DNA of 49,456 nucleotides from Bacillota bacterium (GCA_023436065.1 JAEZKU010000040.1:1-49456), one strand, 5' to 3'; counted from the stretch's first letter, positions 32,549 through 41,014 are shown. Program-made: numbers and translations. The notes: generated by a model from the letters alone, not told the origin.

Positions 32549-32878
32549 TGTAGCTTCAGAAATAATAAACTAATAAACCAAGAATAAGTTTAAATATTCT
32601 TCATTTTTTACTCCATTTATTTATTAGTCTATTGACCATTCTAAATACAATGATTTTAAAGTACATGGTAATATTATACATTATTAATACATTCAAAACA
32701 ATATAGATTAAAGTCAATATATTATTTTAACAGATTAAAGTCAATATATTATTTTAACTTTTGGTATGAAAGTTTTATAGTTATATAAACATGCTGTCTA
32801 TATCTGATTGAAAAATCCACCAGAATAATATATCATAAAGGAGAAAAATTCTAAGTTTGATATAGGGGGATGAATAAT
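32549..32878. other. AT-rich intergenic stretch with 27-bp duplication
   Basis: Very AT-rich. It holds a tandem duplication at 32706-32759 and otherwise no coding frame or hairpin that I can support. It separates divergent msrA and the 92-residue hypothetical gene. Confidence 0.35.
32706..32759. repeat. 27-bp direct tandem duplication
   Basis: The unit starting GATTAAAGTCAATATATTAT is present at 32706-32732 and 32733-32759 and differs only in the last base. The near-identity indicates a recent duplication. Confidence 0.85.
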
Positions 32879-33157
32879 ATGGATTATACTGATTTAGTAC
32901 AAATTGGTTTAGATGGCTCTGAACCATTAAAAATAATTCTTTGCGGAAGAGTTGAATGCAATGAGAAGGAGAAAATTGGGGTTGTTGAGGTGGTATATGC
33001 ATCTATGAATGTAGATAATGTACGAGCAAAAATAAATGAGCTTAATTCAGCTAAGACACATAATTATTATATGGTTTATTCAGTTCCATTTGATACAGAT
33101 TTGTCTCAATTATCTCATTATCCTTCAATTCAAATTACGAAAGAGGATTTAGCATAA
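32879..33157 (+). CDS. Hypothetical 92-residue protein
   Basis: A small soluble acidic protein without a family that I recognise. Predicted strand-rich N-terminus (LKIILCGRVECN, about 20-31), a helix with NVRAKINELNSAK (about 51-63), then NYYMVYSVPFDTDLSQ. The ATG at 32879 is preferred over 32870 because GGGGG abuts the first ATG and gives good spacing only to the second. It has its own terminator at 33177-33208. The base composition is AT-rich like the rest of the patch. Confidence 0.55.
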   Translation: MDYTDLVQIGLDGSEPLKIILCGRVECNEKEKIGVVEVVYASMNVDNVRAKINELNSAKTHNYYMVYSVPFDTDLSQLSHYPSIQITKEDLA

Positions 33158-33176
33158 TATTGCAGTATGATCAAGG

Positions 33177-33208
33177 GCATCTGGCTCTGCGATTGCAGAG
33201 CCGGATGC
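33177..33208 (+). terminator. Terminator after the 92-residue protein gene
   Basis: GCATCTGGCTCTGC (33177-33190) and GCAGAGCCGGATGC (33195-33208) pair over 14 bases with one G-T position, with a GATT loop and a T-rich tail. Confidence 0.85.
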
Positions 33209-33306
33209 TTATTTTTATTCGTCAACTTCCAGGGTACATAATTGCGAACTCGCCACAGACCTTGTACCAGTTCCTGATTGGCAAGGTCCATTTATATGGG
33301 GTTGAT

Positions 33307-34035
33307 TTATTTTGATATATGAAATCCACCATCCACAAATATTGTTTCTCCATTGATGTAATCTGACAGGTCAGATAATAAAAACAACGCCACATTTGCG
33401 ATATCTTCCGGTTTTGCTATTCTTCCGGCCGGGATTATGCTTTCAGAGAATTCTCTTATCTTCGGATTATCAAATGACTTTGCTGTCATTCCCGTATAAG
33501 TAAATCCGGGAGCTATAGAGTTTACCTGTATGTTAAAGGGTGACAAATCCAAAGCCATTGCTGATGTCAAGGCAACCACACCACCTTTTGATGCAGCATA
33601 GTCTGCCATATTGGGCCTAAAAATCTTGGACCTTATACAACTAATATTAACAATTTTTCCTCTTGTGTTTTTGATCATTTTTTGTGCTGCATACTTCGAA
33701 AGAATAAAGACTCCTGTTAGATTTGTTTCAATTACTTTATTCCATTCATTGAGACCTAATTCATAAAAAGGTTTTGAACGTGCAAAAGTGCCGGCACAGT
33801 TTACCAGTCCATCCACTCTGCCAAATTTATCATCAATTTCGTTTATTACAGTGATTACTTGCTCCTCGTTTGTTATATCAAGCAAATAATGGTTATATCT
33901 TTCATGGGTTATGGAAGCCTCCTTTAGGTCCATGCCCACAACCATTGCTTCACTGTCAAGCAATACTTCTGCACAAGCCTTTCCAATTCCCGAATTTGTT
34001 CCTGAAACAATGAAGATCCTGTTCTTTAAATTCAT
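33307..34035 (-). CDS. Short-chain dehydrogenase/reductase
   Basis: A 242-residue classical SDR oxidoreductase. The cofactor loop is SGTNSGIG (about 11-18), with D36 in GMDLK favouring NAD(H), NCAG at about 79-82, the catalytic Ser region IVNISCIRSK and YAASK (Tyr about 144, Lys about 148). The C-terminal PAGRIAKPEDIANVALFLLS and INGETIFVDGG are standard. Substrate unknown. ATG 34035 follows GGGGGAAG. AT-rich, like the neighbouring Gfo/Idh/MocA gene. Confidence 0.9.
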   Translation of the reverse strand: MNLKNRIFIVSGTNSGIGKACAEVLLDSEAMVVGMDLKEASITHERYNHYLLDITNEEQVITVINEIDDKFGRVDGLVNCAGTFARSKPFYELGLNEWNKVIETNLTGVFILSKYAAQKMIKNTRGKIVNISCIRSKIFRPNMADYAASKGGVVALTSAMALDLSPFNIQVNSIAPGFTYTGMTAKSFDNPKIREFSESIIPAGRIAKPEDIANVALFLLSDLSDYINGETIFVDGGFHISK

Positions 34036-34214
34036 ATTTCTTCCCCCTATGTATGATCATATATCTATTGTATCATGCATCTGTTGTAATGCGCAACTAT
34101 TTTATAAAAGAAATGTATTTCATATAATGATACGAAATACACATCTATGTATCTGTCACAGTTTCTTGAATAAAGACAGTATTTCCTTTATTCGTCATGA
34201 AATAAACCTATTCT

Positions 34215-34796
34215 TTAGTTTCCGGTATTAGGCATATACCAAAAGGAATTGAATTTATATAAATAAGTTCTTGCACCTTTTGGCATCTGTGTCGCTGCAT
34301 TAAAAATATTATAGAAATCCCCGGCCCCCATACTAATCGACACAACACCTAAGGTTCCTAAAATAATAAGTGATGGCCATATTAGTGCCAAGAGAAAAGG
34401 GATTATTCCGAAAATGAGGTTCGGCAGCAACGACATAAATATAAATCTTCCTTTACTCATTGTCTCAGGACCTACGACAAATAGCATTCCCTGCTTTAAG
34501 TTTGTATAAAGATAGACATCCTCTTTAAAACAGGCCGCATGTAACAGCTCATGCGGGAAGGCACCTAATAAAGCGAGAACACATCCGATAAACAGAGTAT
34601 CTAAAGCACGTATACCGCAACGTAAATAGAGAATTGCATCACAGATAAAAAATAGTATTAACGAAATCACAGTTGCGATTTTCATCATTTCTTTGGAGTC
34701 TTTTGCTTCCTTAAATTGTACAGCTCCTTCCTGATGCGGCTTTGAAGGTAACGACTCTGGGTCCAAATTATACTTTCCTTTATAATGTAATTTCAC
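34215..34796 (-). CDS. DUF3267 membrane protein with HExxH motif
   Basis: A 193-residue integral membrane protein with four hydrophobic segments. HELLHA at about residues 82-87 is the zinc-metallopeptidase-like signature of DUF3267, and GDFYNIFNA near 160 is the second conserved part where a third ligand (Asp) usually lies. Whether it is an active protease is not established for the family. The start is GTG at 34796 behind GGAGTG. It is 36 bases downstream of the alpha/beta hydrolase gene, on the same strand. Confidence 0.75.
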   Translation of the reverse strand: MKLHYKGKYNLDPESLPSKPHQEGAVQFKEAKDSKEMMKIATVISLILFFICDAILYLRCGIRALDTLFIGCVLALLGAFPHELLHAACFKEDVYLYTNLKQGMLFVVGPETMSKGRFIFMSLLPNLIFGIIPFLLALIWPSLIILGTLGVVSISMGAGDFYNIFNAATQMPKGARTYLYKFNSFWYMPNTGN

Positions 34797-34831
34797 GATA
34801 GCTTCACTCCAATTTCTATGTATATTCTTAA

Positions 34832-35812
34832 TCAGCTATTCCTTCGGCCATCCAGAAACTCAAAGCCGTCCCTGATAATATAATCCATCGCTTCACTGCC
34901 CGGCATATGTCCGCTGTTTTTAATACATCTGACCATAATATTGTCGTTCTCAACACTTTCAGCAAATTCAGTAATCGTTTTTGTAGAGGTAACTATATCG
35001 GTATCTCCCTGCAGGATGAGATAGGGTATCCGGATATGGCGAAAAACCTCAGATAAATCAGTCTCCAAAAGCTCTTCCATCAGTGATTTATTCTTCACAT
35101 ACCCGTTGATGAAGATTGCCACGACATCCTTGAGTGAATAATCCGGGCTGGTCAAAATCCCAACTAGAAAAGAACCTATTGGTGACTTTCCTCCTGACTT
35201 TGACTGATATCCCTCTGTATATTTTTGCACCCACTTCATCACTGACTTCAACTCACGAATGGTATGATTGTCCTTACTTTTTATACCTTCCAGCTGCTGC
35301 CGTAGCTTCAAAGGCATATTGGAGCTTTCAAGTGCCTGATATACTTCTTCATTGAAGGTAAGCTGCTTAAGCGCCTGTCCGTAAGTAAGAACCCGATCTA
35401 TCATTTCCGGGACCCGTTCAGCAGCTTTCGCTGCAAGGACGGATCCCCACGAAACACCAAATAAGCTGACTGGGTTCTCCGGATATTCCTTTTTGATTTC
35501 CTGTACCAGCTCCACAGTCATAGTAACAAAGCTCTCAACCGAGAAGGTATCCTCTATCTTGCAGTTATTGATCCCGCAACCGAGCTGATCCCAATAAACT
35601 ATGATAAAATGCTCTGTAAATTCAGGAAACATTCCGCGGCATCCTTCACAAAAAGGAATTGGAAACCCAGGACCTCCATGCAGAAAAATCACGATTGGAT
35701 TTGATTTATATTTTCCTTCTATCAGCACCTTTTGCTGATAACCGCCTAACGTATAGGTCTTCAGTTCAGATATTTCATTGGCTGCAATACGTTCTCTTCT
35801 TTTGTGGTTCAT
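34832..35812 (-). CDS. Alpha/beta hydrolase, prolyl-aminopeptidase-like
   Basis: A 326-residue hydrolase. The oxyanion region HGGPG is at about 45-49, WDQLGCG at about 74-80, the nucleophile Ser in GVSWGS at about 118-123, the acid in LQGDTDIVTS at about 266-275, and the His in NSGHMPG at about 294-300. This pattern is shared with proline iminopeptidases and related esterases. No signal peptide. ATG 35812 has GAGGTG seven bases upstream. It is part of a minus-strand series of small enzymes. Confidence 0.85.
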   Translation of the reverse strand: MNHKRRERIAANEISELKTYTLGGYQQKVLIEGKYKSNPIVIFLHGGPGFPIPFCEGCRGMFPEFTEHFIIVYWDQLGCGINNCKIEDTFSVESFVTMTVELVQEIKKEYPENPVSLFGVSWGSVLAAKAAERVPEMIDRVLTYGQALKQLTFNEEVYQALESSNMPLKLRQQLEGIKSKDNHTIRELKSVMKWVQKYTEGYQSKSGGKSPIGSFLVGILTSPDYSLKDVVAIFINGYVKNKSLMEELLETDLSEVFRHIRIPYLILQGDTDIVTSTKTITEFAESVENDNIMVRCIKNSGHMPGSEAMDYIIRDGFEFLDGRRNS

Positions 35813-35857
35813 TTAGCCACACCTCATTTCAGTCGAAGCAATCCGACAGCTCTTCTA

Positions 35858-36208
35858 TTATGCTCTTAATATCTTCTGCATCGCTTTACCCTTCGCCAGC
35901 TCATCAATCAGCTTATCCAGATATCGAATCTGCCGGGTGATATCATCTTCGATTTCTTCCACCCGATAACCGCAGATTACTCCCTTGATGAGTACGGCAT
36001 TTGGATTAATTTGCGGTGCCTGCCGAAAGAATGTTTCCATATCCGCTCCTCTTTGGATCTGCTGCTGTAAGGATTGCTCATCATAACCGGTTAGCCAGAA
36101 GATGATTTCATCAACTTCCTCTTTCGTTCTCCCTTTTTTCTCAGCTTTCTGAATATAAAGTGGATAAACACTTGAGAAAGAGATCTTATAAATACGTGAT
36201 TTCTCCAT
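35858..36208 (-). CDS. DUF2200 family protein
   Basis: A 116-residue protein that matches DUF2200 throughout. It begins RIYKISFSSVYPLYIQKAEK, then GRTKEEVDEIIFWLTGYDE (about 26-44), and ends with IRYLDKLIDELAKGKAMQKI. No catalytic residues are assigned to the family. ATG 36208 has AAGGAG upstream. It lies 13 bases from the flavodoxin gene and is likely co-transcribed with it. Confidence 0.85.
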   Translation of the reverse strand: MEKSRIYKISFSSVYPLYIQKAEKKGRTKEEVDEIIFWLTGYDEQSLQQQIQRGADMETFFRQAPQINPNAVLIKGVICGYRVEEIEDDITRQIRYLDKLIDELAKGKAMQKILRA

Positions 36209-36221
36209 CCTGAATTACTCC

Positions 36222-36662
36222 TTATTCTTTCATCTTTCCGGGCTGTACCCCGGTAGCAACATCGCGATAGGAAATCAGGGTGCACCCCTTCTTTGCGATT
36301 AATTCTTTGGTTCCCTGCTCACTGACTGCAGTACCGCTGCCACCCGAACACAGAAAAATCTCCACTTCCTTACCTGCCGGTAGCCTTTCTACTATAGAAT
36401 TGAAGGCTGGAGCCGGATACGCTGCCCATACAGGACAACCGATGATAATCCGGTCATACTCCTTCAAATCAATCTCCATTGGTTGTATGGCAACTGACTT
36501 ACGCTGTCTTGCATGTAAGCCTCCCGGTATAAAAGCTGCCAGAAAGCTTCGATTCTTGGCTTCCTTCACGCGATATAAAGTCGCATTGAGCTCTGCGGCA
36601 AGTCGTTCAGCCTCTTTTTTTGTGGAGCCTCCATAGGTATAATAAACGATCGCAGTTTTCAT
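36222..36662 (-). CDS. Flavodoxin family protein
   Basis: A 146-residue FMN-binding electron carrier. The phosphate loop YTYGGSTKKEAE is near residues 8-19, the second FMN loop GCPVWAAYPAPA is near 75-86, and the third, CSGGSGT, is near 104-110. ATG 36662 follows AAGGAGG. It lies among other flavin-linked genes (NADPH-dependent FMN reductase-like at 36699 and nitroreductase at 38011). Confidence 0.85.
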   Translation of the reverse strand: MKTAIVYYTYGGSTKKEAERLAAELNATLYRVKEAKNRSFLAAFIPGGLHARQRKSVAIQPMEIDLKEYDRIIIGCPVWAAYPAPAFNSIVERLPAGKEVEIFLCSGGSGTAVSEQGTKELIAKKGCTLISYRDVATGVQPGKMKE

Positions 36663-36698
36663 TTTCTCATCCTCCTTAAGATTATTTATTTTTCATTA

Positions 36699-37277
36699 TT
36701 AAATTGGATTGTATGTCAGCAATTTTCTTGCGAATAATCTTGCACCATTCTTCGCTTCATCAGTCTGAAAGGATGCTAAATCAGACTCATCACGTACAGA
36801 ATACATGCCCAGATAGTTCAATTTGGAATGCTCACACAATCTTTTGATACCGGTTTCAAAAGGGCCTGCACCGTATTCCGCATCATATCCATGAGTGGCA
36901 ACAATTGCCACATTTTTCCCTTCCCACAATGAACCTGTAGCACTGCCATAGTATTTATTTAAGCCATAATGCCTGTCGAGTAATGCTTTCATTGGGGCAG
37001 TGCAATACCAAGAATAAATCGGTGTCGCAAAAATCACACAATCGCTGTCTATGATATTCTCCATAATTTCCAATACATCATCTTCTTGAATACATCCATA
37101 ATCCTTATCTACATTCTGGCATACATAACAGCCTTGACATGGCAGGATGTTCTTCTCCGCCAAAGGAATATATGTAATTTCTGCTTGATTTAACTCAAGC
37201 TCCTTGATCAACGGTTTTAATAATTCAGCTGTATTACCGTTTAATCTTGGACTTCCCATCAATATGCAATATTTCAT
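36699..37277 (-). CDS. NAD(P)H-dependent flavodoxin-like oxidoreductase
   Basis: A 192-residue FMN reductase-fold protein. The phosphate loop GSPRLNGNTAELL is at about 6-18. A ferredoxin-like cysteine set PCQGCYVCQ with a later GC is at about 45-53, typical of the iron-sulfur flavoprotein or NAD(P)H-dehydrogenase subgroup. FATPIYSWYCTAPMKALLDR (about 82-101) is the second FMN loop. The ATG at 37277 has GAGGAG nine bases upstream. The frame continues upstream to 37436 and beyond, but that part encodes a piece of an acetyltransferase, so it is excluded. Confidence 0.85.
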   Translation of the reverse strand: MKYCILMGSPRLNGNTAELLKPLIKELELNQAEITYIPLAEKNILPCQGCYVCQNVDKDYGCIQEDDVLEIMENIIDSDCVIFATPIYSWYCTAPMKALLDRHYGLNKYYGSATGSLWEGKNVAIVATHGYDAEYGAGPFETGIKRLCEHSKLNYLGMYSVRDESDLASFQTDEAKNGARLFARKLLTYNPI

Positions 37278-37279
37278 AA

Positions 37280-37497
37280 TAGTATGCTCCTCTTCATTAT
37301 AAATTCTCGGCTTCGACTTTAATAATATAGCTTGGCTTTTATTCGTAATGATATACCATCCGCAATAAAGCTCTTCTATCACTGCCATCAGCTTTTCGGA
37401 TGCATTGCCTTGATTATGATACTTTGGGTGAATCACATATCCTAAATCAATTACACCGTCACTAATCTCTACATCATTTTCTTTTATCCTATTTACT
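37280..37497 (-). pseudogene. GNAT acetyltransferase fragment
   Basis: In frame with and upstream of the oxidoreductase, the minus strand reads VIDLGYVIHPKYHNQGNASE then KLMAVIEELYCG. This is the acetyl-CoA-binding core of a GNAT enzyme (the R/Q-x-x-G-x-A loop is HNQGNAS). The N-terminus is missing beyond the upstream GNAT stop, and sequence after YCG no longer fits. A remnant of a second acetyltransferase gene. Confidence 0.65.
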
Positions 37498-37500
37498 TCA

Positions 37501-37992
37501 TTATAGTAATTCTTTTCTGGCCTGTTCTCTGAAGATATTGTAGCCTAAAGCTTCCCAACATTTCTTCGCACCTAAGTTCTTAGACAGGAAATTAACTTCC
37601 ACATATTGTATCCCCAGCTTTTTAAAGAAATGGCTTAAGTCTTCTTCCAGTCTCTTCATGATTCCATTTCTCTGATAATCCTCCCGGATGTATGCGCCCG
37701 ATATATAACCAACCTCAGATACTTTCGAAATCGGTACATGGCATCTGATCACTTCACCCATAATAAATCCTATGATTTTGTCCTCATGATCAGCAACATA
37801 TATTTTGCAATTTGGACTATGATAAAATTCATTGATATATTTTACAGTATCCTCAGTATTGATCTCTTCAAAATTCCAATAGTCATCCCTTGTCTGTTTT
37901 TGAATATAATACACCAGTTCATTATGTAATTCAGCTATCCGGGTTATATCTGCTATTTCTGCTTCCCTATATCTTATGTCGTTATTCTTCAA
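37501..37992 (-). CDS. GNAT-family N-acetyltransferase
   Basis: A GNAT enzyme of 163 residues if started at TTG 37992, where GGTGG lies eight bases upstream. A GTG at 38004 is the alternative. The N-terminal strand reads IRYREAEIADITRIAELHNE, the acetyl-CoA loop is REDYQRNGIMKRL (about 108-120), and the C-terminal strand-helix VEVNFLSKNLGAKKCWEALG is clear. Acceptor unknown. It is immediately downstream of the nitroreductase gene. Confidence 0.85.
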   Translation of the reverse strand: MKNNDIRYREAEIADITRIAELHNELVYYIQKQTRDDYWNFEEINTEDTVKYINEFYHSPNCKIYVADHEDKIIGFIMGEVIRCHVPISKVSEVGYISGAYIREDYQRNGIMKRLEEDLSHFFKKLGIQYVEVNFLSKNLGAKKCWEALGYNIFREQARKELL

Positions 37993-38010
37993 TTCTGCTT
38001 CCACCCTTCA

Positions 38011-38574
38011 TTAATAGTGCCCAATGACCGGCTTGTCCTTAGTCCTATGCTTTCTGTGCGGGTCATACTTCTGCCAGTAGATAGCCTTTTCATTGTATCT
38101 GCATCGCCCAGGTTCCTGATAGGTGCCGTGTCCGAAATATACCATTCCCAGAGGCTTTACGTGTTCCGGACAGTCAATCAGTTTTTGCATTGTTTCCATT
38201 CTGGATTGGCCCGGAAAAATACCTATCCAAACGCTTGCAAGCCCCAGATCCGTTGCTGCCAGCAGCATATTTTCTATCGCTGCACTGCAATCACATATCC
38301 AGATATCCTTATCCTTGCTCTTCAAAGCAAATTTCATATTTCCACATACGACGATAGCCAGCGGCGCATTATATCTGGCAAATAACATTTTCTCTCTAAT
38401 CTTATCCAAGATCTCTTTATCATTGATCACAACAAACTCCCAAGGCTGCGAGTTTACTGCTGTCGGTGCTGAGAAGGCCGCCCTTAACAAAGTCTCAATT
38501 TCCTGTTCTGTCACCATCTCATCTGTATATTCTCTTATACTTCTGCGTTTAAAGATCGCTTCCAAAGTTTCCAT
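38011..38574 (-). CDS. Nitroreductase family protein
   Basis: A 187-residue FMN-dependent oxidoreductase. The FMN-phosphate residues are in the opening IFKRRSIREY (about 7-16). SAPTAVNSQPWEFVVI at about 35-50 and AAIENMLLAATDLGLASVWIG at about 98-118 are family core segments. It reduces nitro compounds or quinones, probably as a dimer. ATG 38574 has AGGAG eight bases upstream. Confidence 0.9.
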   Translation of the reverse strand: METLEAIFKRRSIREYTDEMVTEQEIETLLRAAFSAPTAVNSQPWEFVVINDKEILDKIREKMLFARYNAPLAIVVCGNMKFALKSKDKDIWICDCSAAIENMLLAATDLGLASVWIGIFPGQSRMETMQKLIDCPEHVKPLGMVYFGHGTYQEPGRCRYNEKAIYWQKYDPHRKHRTKDKPVIGHY

Positions 38575-38687
38575 TTATTCTACTCCTGCCTTTCAAGCTC
38601 TGTAGCGCTAATTCTGTAGTTCCAAAACAAGAAGATCGTTACCTTTTGACAAGGGAGAGATATGTCTCATGTTTCAGTCGCGTTATA

Positions 38688-39134
38688 TTAACACTTCTTC
38701 ACGAAGGAAATGTGATTCTCAAGCTCCACAAAGCCATTTCTTTTATAAAATTGATATGCCGGCATGTTTCGTTCCGTCTGCAGAAAGATATGATGGATTC
38801 CGATTTGTTTTATATAAGCCTCAATTTCCTGTAAAAACCTTGTTCCCAGACCACGCCCCTGCTCCTTGGTCTTGATACAGAACTCATCGATATAATATTC
38901 CGTACCGGAATACCAATGTCTGATACTACCCAATGAAATTCCGACCATAGTTCCATTTTCATAAAAACCAACGGCCAAAGAATTGTTATTCCCCATCAAA
39001 TCAAGTATGTATGCATGAAGTTGATCCTGATCACTCCAATCATCATTCCAGGGTTCATTTGAAAATACTTGATAGAAGAATTCTTTGACTTCTTCCATCT
39101 GATTCATATTTAATGTCCTGATTTCTGCTTCCAT
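38688..39134 (-). CDS. GNAT-family N-acetyltransferase, aminoglycoside-6'-type-like
   Basis: A 148-residue acetyltransferase. The CoA loop is EQGRGLGTRFL (about 91-101). DEFCIKTKEQ precedes it, and NMPAYQFYKRNGFVELENHI (about 122-141) ends the fold. Acidic residues in the N-terminal half (NDDWSDQDQ) resemble AAC(6')-I-like proteins, but the substrate is not proven. ATG 39134 has AGGAG ten bases upstream. Confidence 0.8.
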   Translation of the reverse strand: MEAEIRTLNMNQMEEVKEFFYQVFSNEPWNDDWSDQDQLHAYILDLMGNNNSLAVGFYENGTMVGISLGSIRHWYSGTEYYIDEFCIKTKEQGRGLGTRFLQEIEAYIKQIGIHHIFLQTERNMPAYQFYKRNGFVELENHISFVKKC

Positions 39135-39466
39135 TGTGAAGGTTCTCCTAAGATTAATTGTGTTATGCTCTGAAAGTGTTTGTCTATTTTCATTTTAACC
39201 TACTGCACTCTTAACTTCAACAATATTATCTATATATTCCCATTAAGAAACTATTAGAAATGCAGCTTTATCCTATAATTATCCTCCGGGCAACCCCTGC
39301 AGTCATGCCTAAGCTGCTTTTTCCTGCCTCGCTTAGCAGCTTTCTCTTCCTTTATCGTATCCTTCCATTGTAACCAGAAAACCACCATAGCTATTCCCCT
39401 GCCGGACCTGTAGAATAGAAAGAGCGAAGTAGTAACTGAATTGTTGACACACAAAAGGAGGTCACT
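39135..39466. other. Intergenic region, possible small minus-strand gene
   Basis: It separates the GNAT gene and the divergent wall-hydrolase gene. Apart from the tentative 44-residue frame at 39254-39388, no structure is seen. No confident promoter for the wall hydrolase was found. Confidence 0.35.
39254..39388 (-). CDS. Possible 44-residue basic protein
   Basis: ATG at 39388 has AGGGG seven bases upstream. The frame reads MVVFWLQWKDTIKEEKAAKR, then GRKKQLRHDCRGCPEDNY and a short tail. It is strongly basic with one CRGC pair. Codon choice looks coding-like, but there is no recognised family, so this is tentative. Confidence 0.28.
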   Translation of the reverse strand: MVVFWLQWKDTIKEEKAAKRGRKKQLRHDCRGCPEDNYRIKLHF

Positions 39467-40219
39467 ATGAAACGATTCAAAAAAATTTTAGCATTAACCC
39501 TTTGTTTCCTGTTATTATCCCCTGCGGCTGCGGCAAGTGCTGCCAGCTACACCATCAAAGCGAATGACTCGCTCTATTCGCTCAGTAAATTATTCGATAC
39601 CAGTGTGAGTTATCTGCGTTATTCCAATAATATTAATGAAAATAACCTTAAGCCGGGTTCGAAGCTCTATGTTCCTGCGCATGTGCATAAAGTAAAAAGC
39701 GGTGAAACCTTGAAGAAAATAGCCGCTAAGTACGAGGTACCCGTAAGCGATATAAAAAAAGCGAACGGCAATAAGGCTAAATCTATCAAAGCAGGAGTAA
39801 AGCTGATTATCCCCGGTGAAAAACCGAATAAGAAATCTGATGCGGTGATTTCATATACAAATACTGATATTGATTTGCTGGCTAAGCTGATTGAGGCAGA
39901 AGCTTCAGGAGAAACCATGCAGGCCAAGATTGCAGTCGGTGCGGTTGTCATTAACCGTGTTCAGAGTAAGGAATGGGCACCTTCCATATCCAAGGTTATT
40001 AAGCAGAAATTCGGTCCGTATTATCAGTTCACACCGGTTAAGATCGGAACGATTAATAATAAACCCTCCACAGCCTCTAAAAAGGCTGCATGGATTGCGA
40101 TGTTCGGCAGCGACCCGAGCAAAGGTGCAATCTATTATTTCGACCAAAGTTCAAAGAATGCGTGGTTATGGTCTAAGCCACAGACAGCACAGCTGGACCA
40201 TATGGTTTTTGTAAAGTAA
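39467..40219 (+). CDS. LysM-containing SleB-type cell-wall hydrolase
   Basis: A 250-residue exported enzyme. The signal peptide (KRFKK, hydrophobic core, cut near SAAS at about 27) is followed by two LysM peptidoglycan-binding domains (about 27-70 and 73-116). The C-terminal Hydrolase_2 domain (about 133-250) starts IDLLAKLIEAEASGETMQAK, with the catalytic Glu in the EAEA region, as in SleB/CwlJ spore-cortex-lytic enzymes. ATG 39467 has AAAGGAGG five bases upstream. A very strong terminator follows. The role is either in germination or in vegetative wall turnover. Confidence 0.9.
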   Translation: MKRFKKILALTLCFLLLSPAAAASAASYTIKANDSLYSLSKLFDTSVSYLRYSNNINENNLKPGSKLYVPAHVHKVKSGETLKKIAAKYEVPVSDIKKANGNKAKSIKAGVKLIIPGEKPNKKSDAVISYTNTDIDLLAKLIEAEASGETMQAKIAVGAVVINRVQSKEWAPSISKVIKQKFGPYYQFTPVKIGTINNKPSTASKKAAWIAMFGSDPSKGAIYYFDQSSKNAWLWSKPQTAQLDHMVFVK

Positions 40220-40243
40220 TATATTCTCCCATCTTTAAAGTGT

Positions 40244-40289
40244 AGAAGGACCCCCTTTGATAAGATGCTTTATCAAAGGGGGTCCTTCT
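40244..40289 (+). terminator. Strong terminator after LysM/SleB gene
   Basis: The 20-bp arms at 40244-40263 and 40270-40289 are perfectly complementary (AGAAGGACCCCCTTTGATAA in the left arm) with a six-base loop. Confidence 0.85.
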
Positions 40290-40318
40290 GTTAAGATATT
40301 CTTATAAATACTTTGAAA

Positions 40319-40360
40319 TGAACCCACAATATCAAGATCAAATCTGACATTGCGGGTTCA
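40319..40360 (-). terminator. Terminator after yneA-like gene
   Basis: TGAACCCACAATATCA (40319-40334) pairs with TGACATTGCGGGTTCA (40345-40360), 14 of 16 positions being strict pairs and two G-U or mismatched. It is downstream of the minus-strand yneA-like gene. Confidence 0.7.
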
Positions 40361-40397
40361 CTTTATGTTCTCTCTCTAATAATATGTCTAATATTCT

Positions 40398-40766
40398 CTA
40401 TTCAGCCATGGCTAAGGTAGTTGTATCTACATAATAGGGTACGATAATATAGTTACCGGCATGAATCTCATCTGTAAGCATACCATTACTATCCTTGATT
40501 TCTTCTATGTACTCATTCAAATCATCATATTCTTCGGACATATACTCAGAGGCAATGCTCCATAGGGTATCACCCTTCTTAATCTCAACAGAGATTACCT
40601 GCTTTAGGCGCTCCCCTTCTCTCTGAGCCGTAACTGTCTTTGTCATAAAAAACAACGAGAACATCACCAGTACCACTAACACCAATCCACCGGCCATCCA
40701 TAATGTCTTTCTGCTCATCTGCTCATAAGCCTTCCCTTCTATCCTTCTATCCGTTACTCTATTCAT
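40398..40766 (-). CDS. yneA: YneA-like SOS cell-division inhibitor with LysM domain
   Basis: A 122-residue membrane protein with a basic N-terminus, one transmembrane helix (about 23-45) and an external LysM domain (about 58-112: VEIKKGDTLWSIASEYM through NYIIVPYY). The arrangement and the divergent position next to lexA match YneA, which delays division during DNA damage. ATG 40766 has GGGGG eight bases upstream. Several LexA-type boxes lie in the shared promoter region, indicating SOS control. The symbol is assigned mainly from context. Confidence 0.75.
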   Translation of the reverse strand: MNRVTDRRIEGKAYEQMSRKTLWMAGGLVLVVLVMFSLFFMTKTVTAQREGERLKQVISVEIKKGDTLWSIASEYMSEEYDDLNEYIEEIKDSNGMLTDEIHAGNYIIVPYYVDTTTLAMAE

Positions 40767-40885
40767 CTTTCATACCCCCTGAAGATTTCTTTCAGTATTT
40801 TCTTTTGTTATATTGTTTATGAACTGATTATAGGATACGGATCGGTCATCCGATGTCCAAACCAAAAAAATTTTTATAATATTTT

Positions 40886-41014
40886 CGAACACATGATACG
40901 AACATTTGTTTCTATGTTCTGATTATATCGAACATACATTCTTTTGTCAACAGATAATTTCGAACATATTTTCTTTTTTGCAAACATTTTTTCGTTTTTT
41001 AGAACATAAGTTTT
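40886..41014. promoter_or_regulatory. Array of LexA (SOS) boxes between yneA-like gene and lexA
   Basis: Boxes resembling CGAAC-N4-GTTYG occur at 40899-40912 (CGAACATTTGTTTC), 40929-40942 (CGAACATACATTCT), 40961-40974 (CGAACATATTTTCT) and 41001-41014 (AGAACATAAGTTTT). Weaker matches lie at 40886-40899 and 40979-40992. The last strong box overlaps the lexA -35 region. Spacing of about 30 bases places most boxes on the same helix face. Confidence 0.85.

Noticed and set aside
32440..32870. tRNA or small structured RNA in the AT-rich gap
   Set aside because: No cloverleaf or stable hairpin could be drawn from the sequence.
36699..37436. Acetyltransferase-flavodoxin fusion protein
   Set aside because: A good ribosome site and ATG at 37277 define the flavoprotein; the upstream part is a GNAT fragment lacking its N-terminus.
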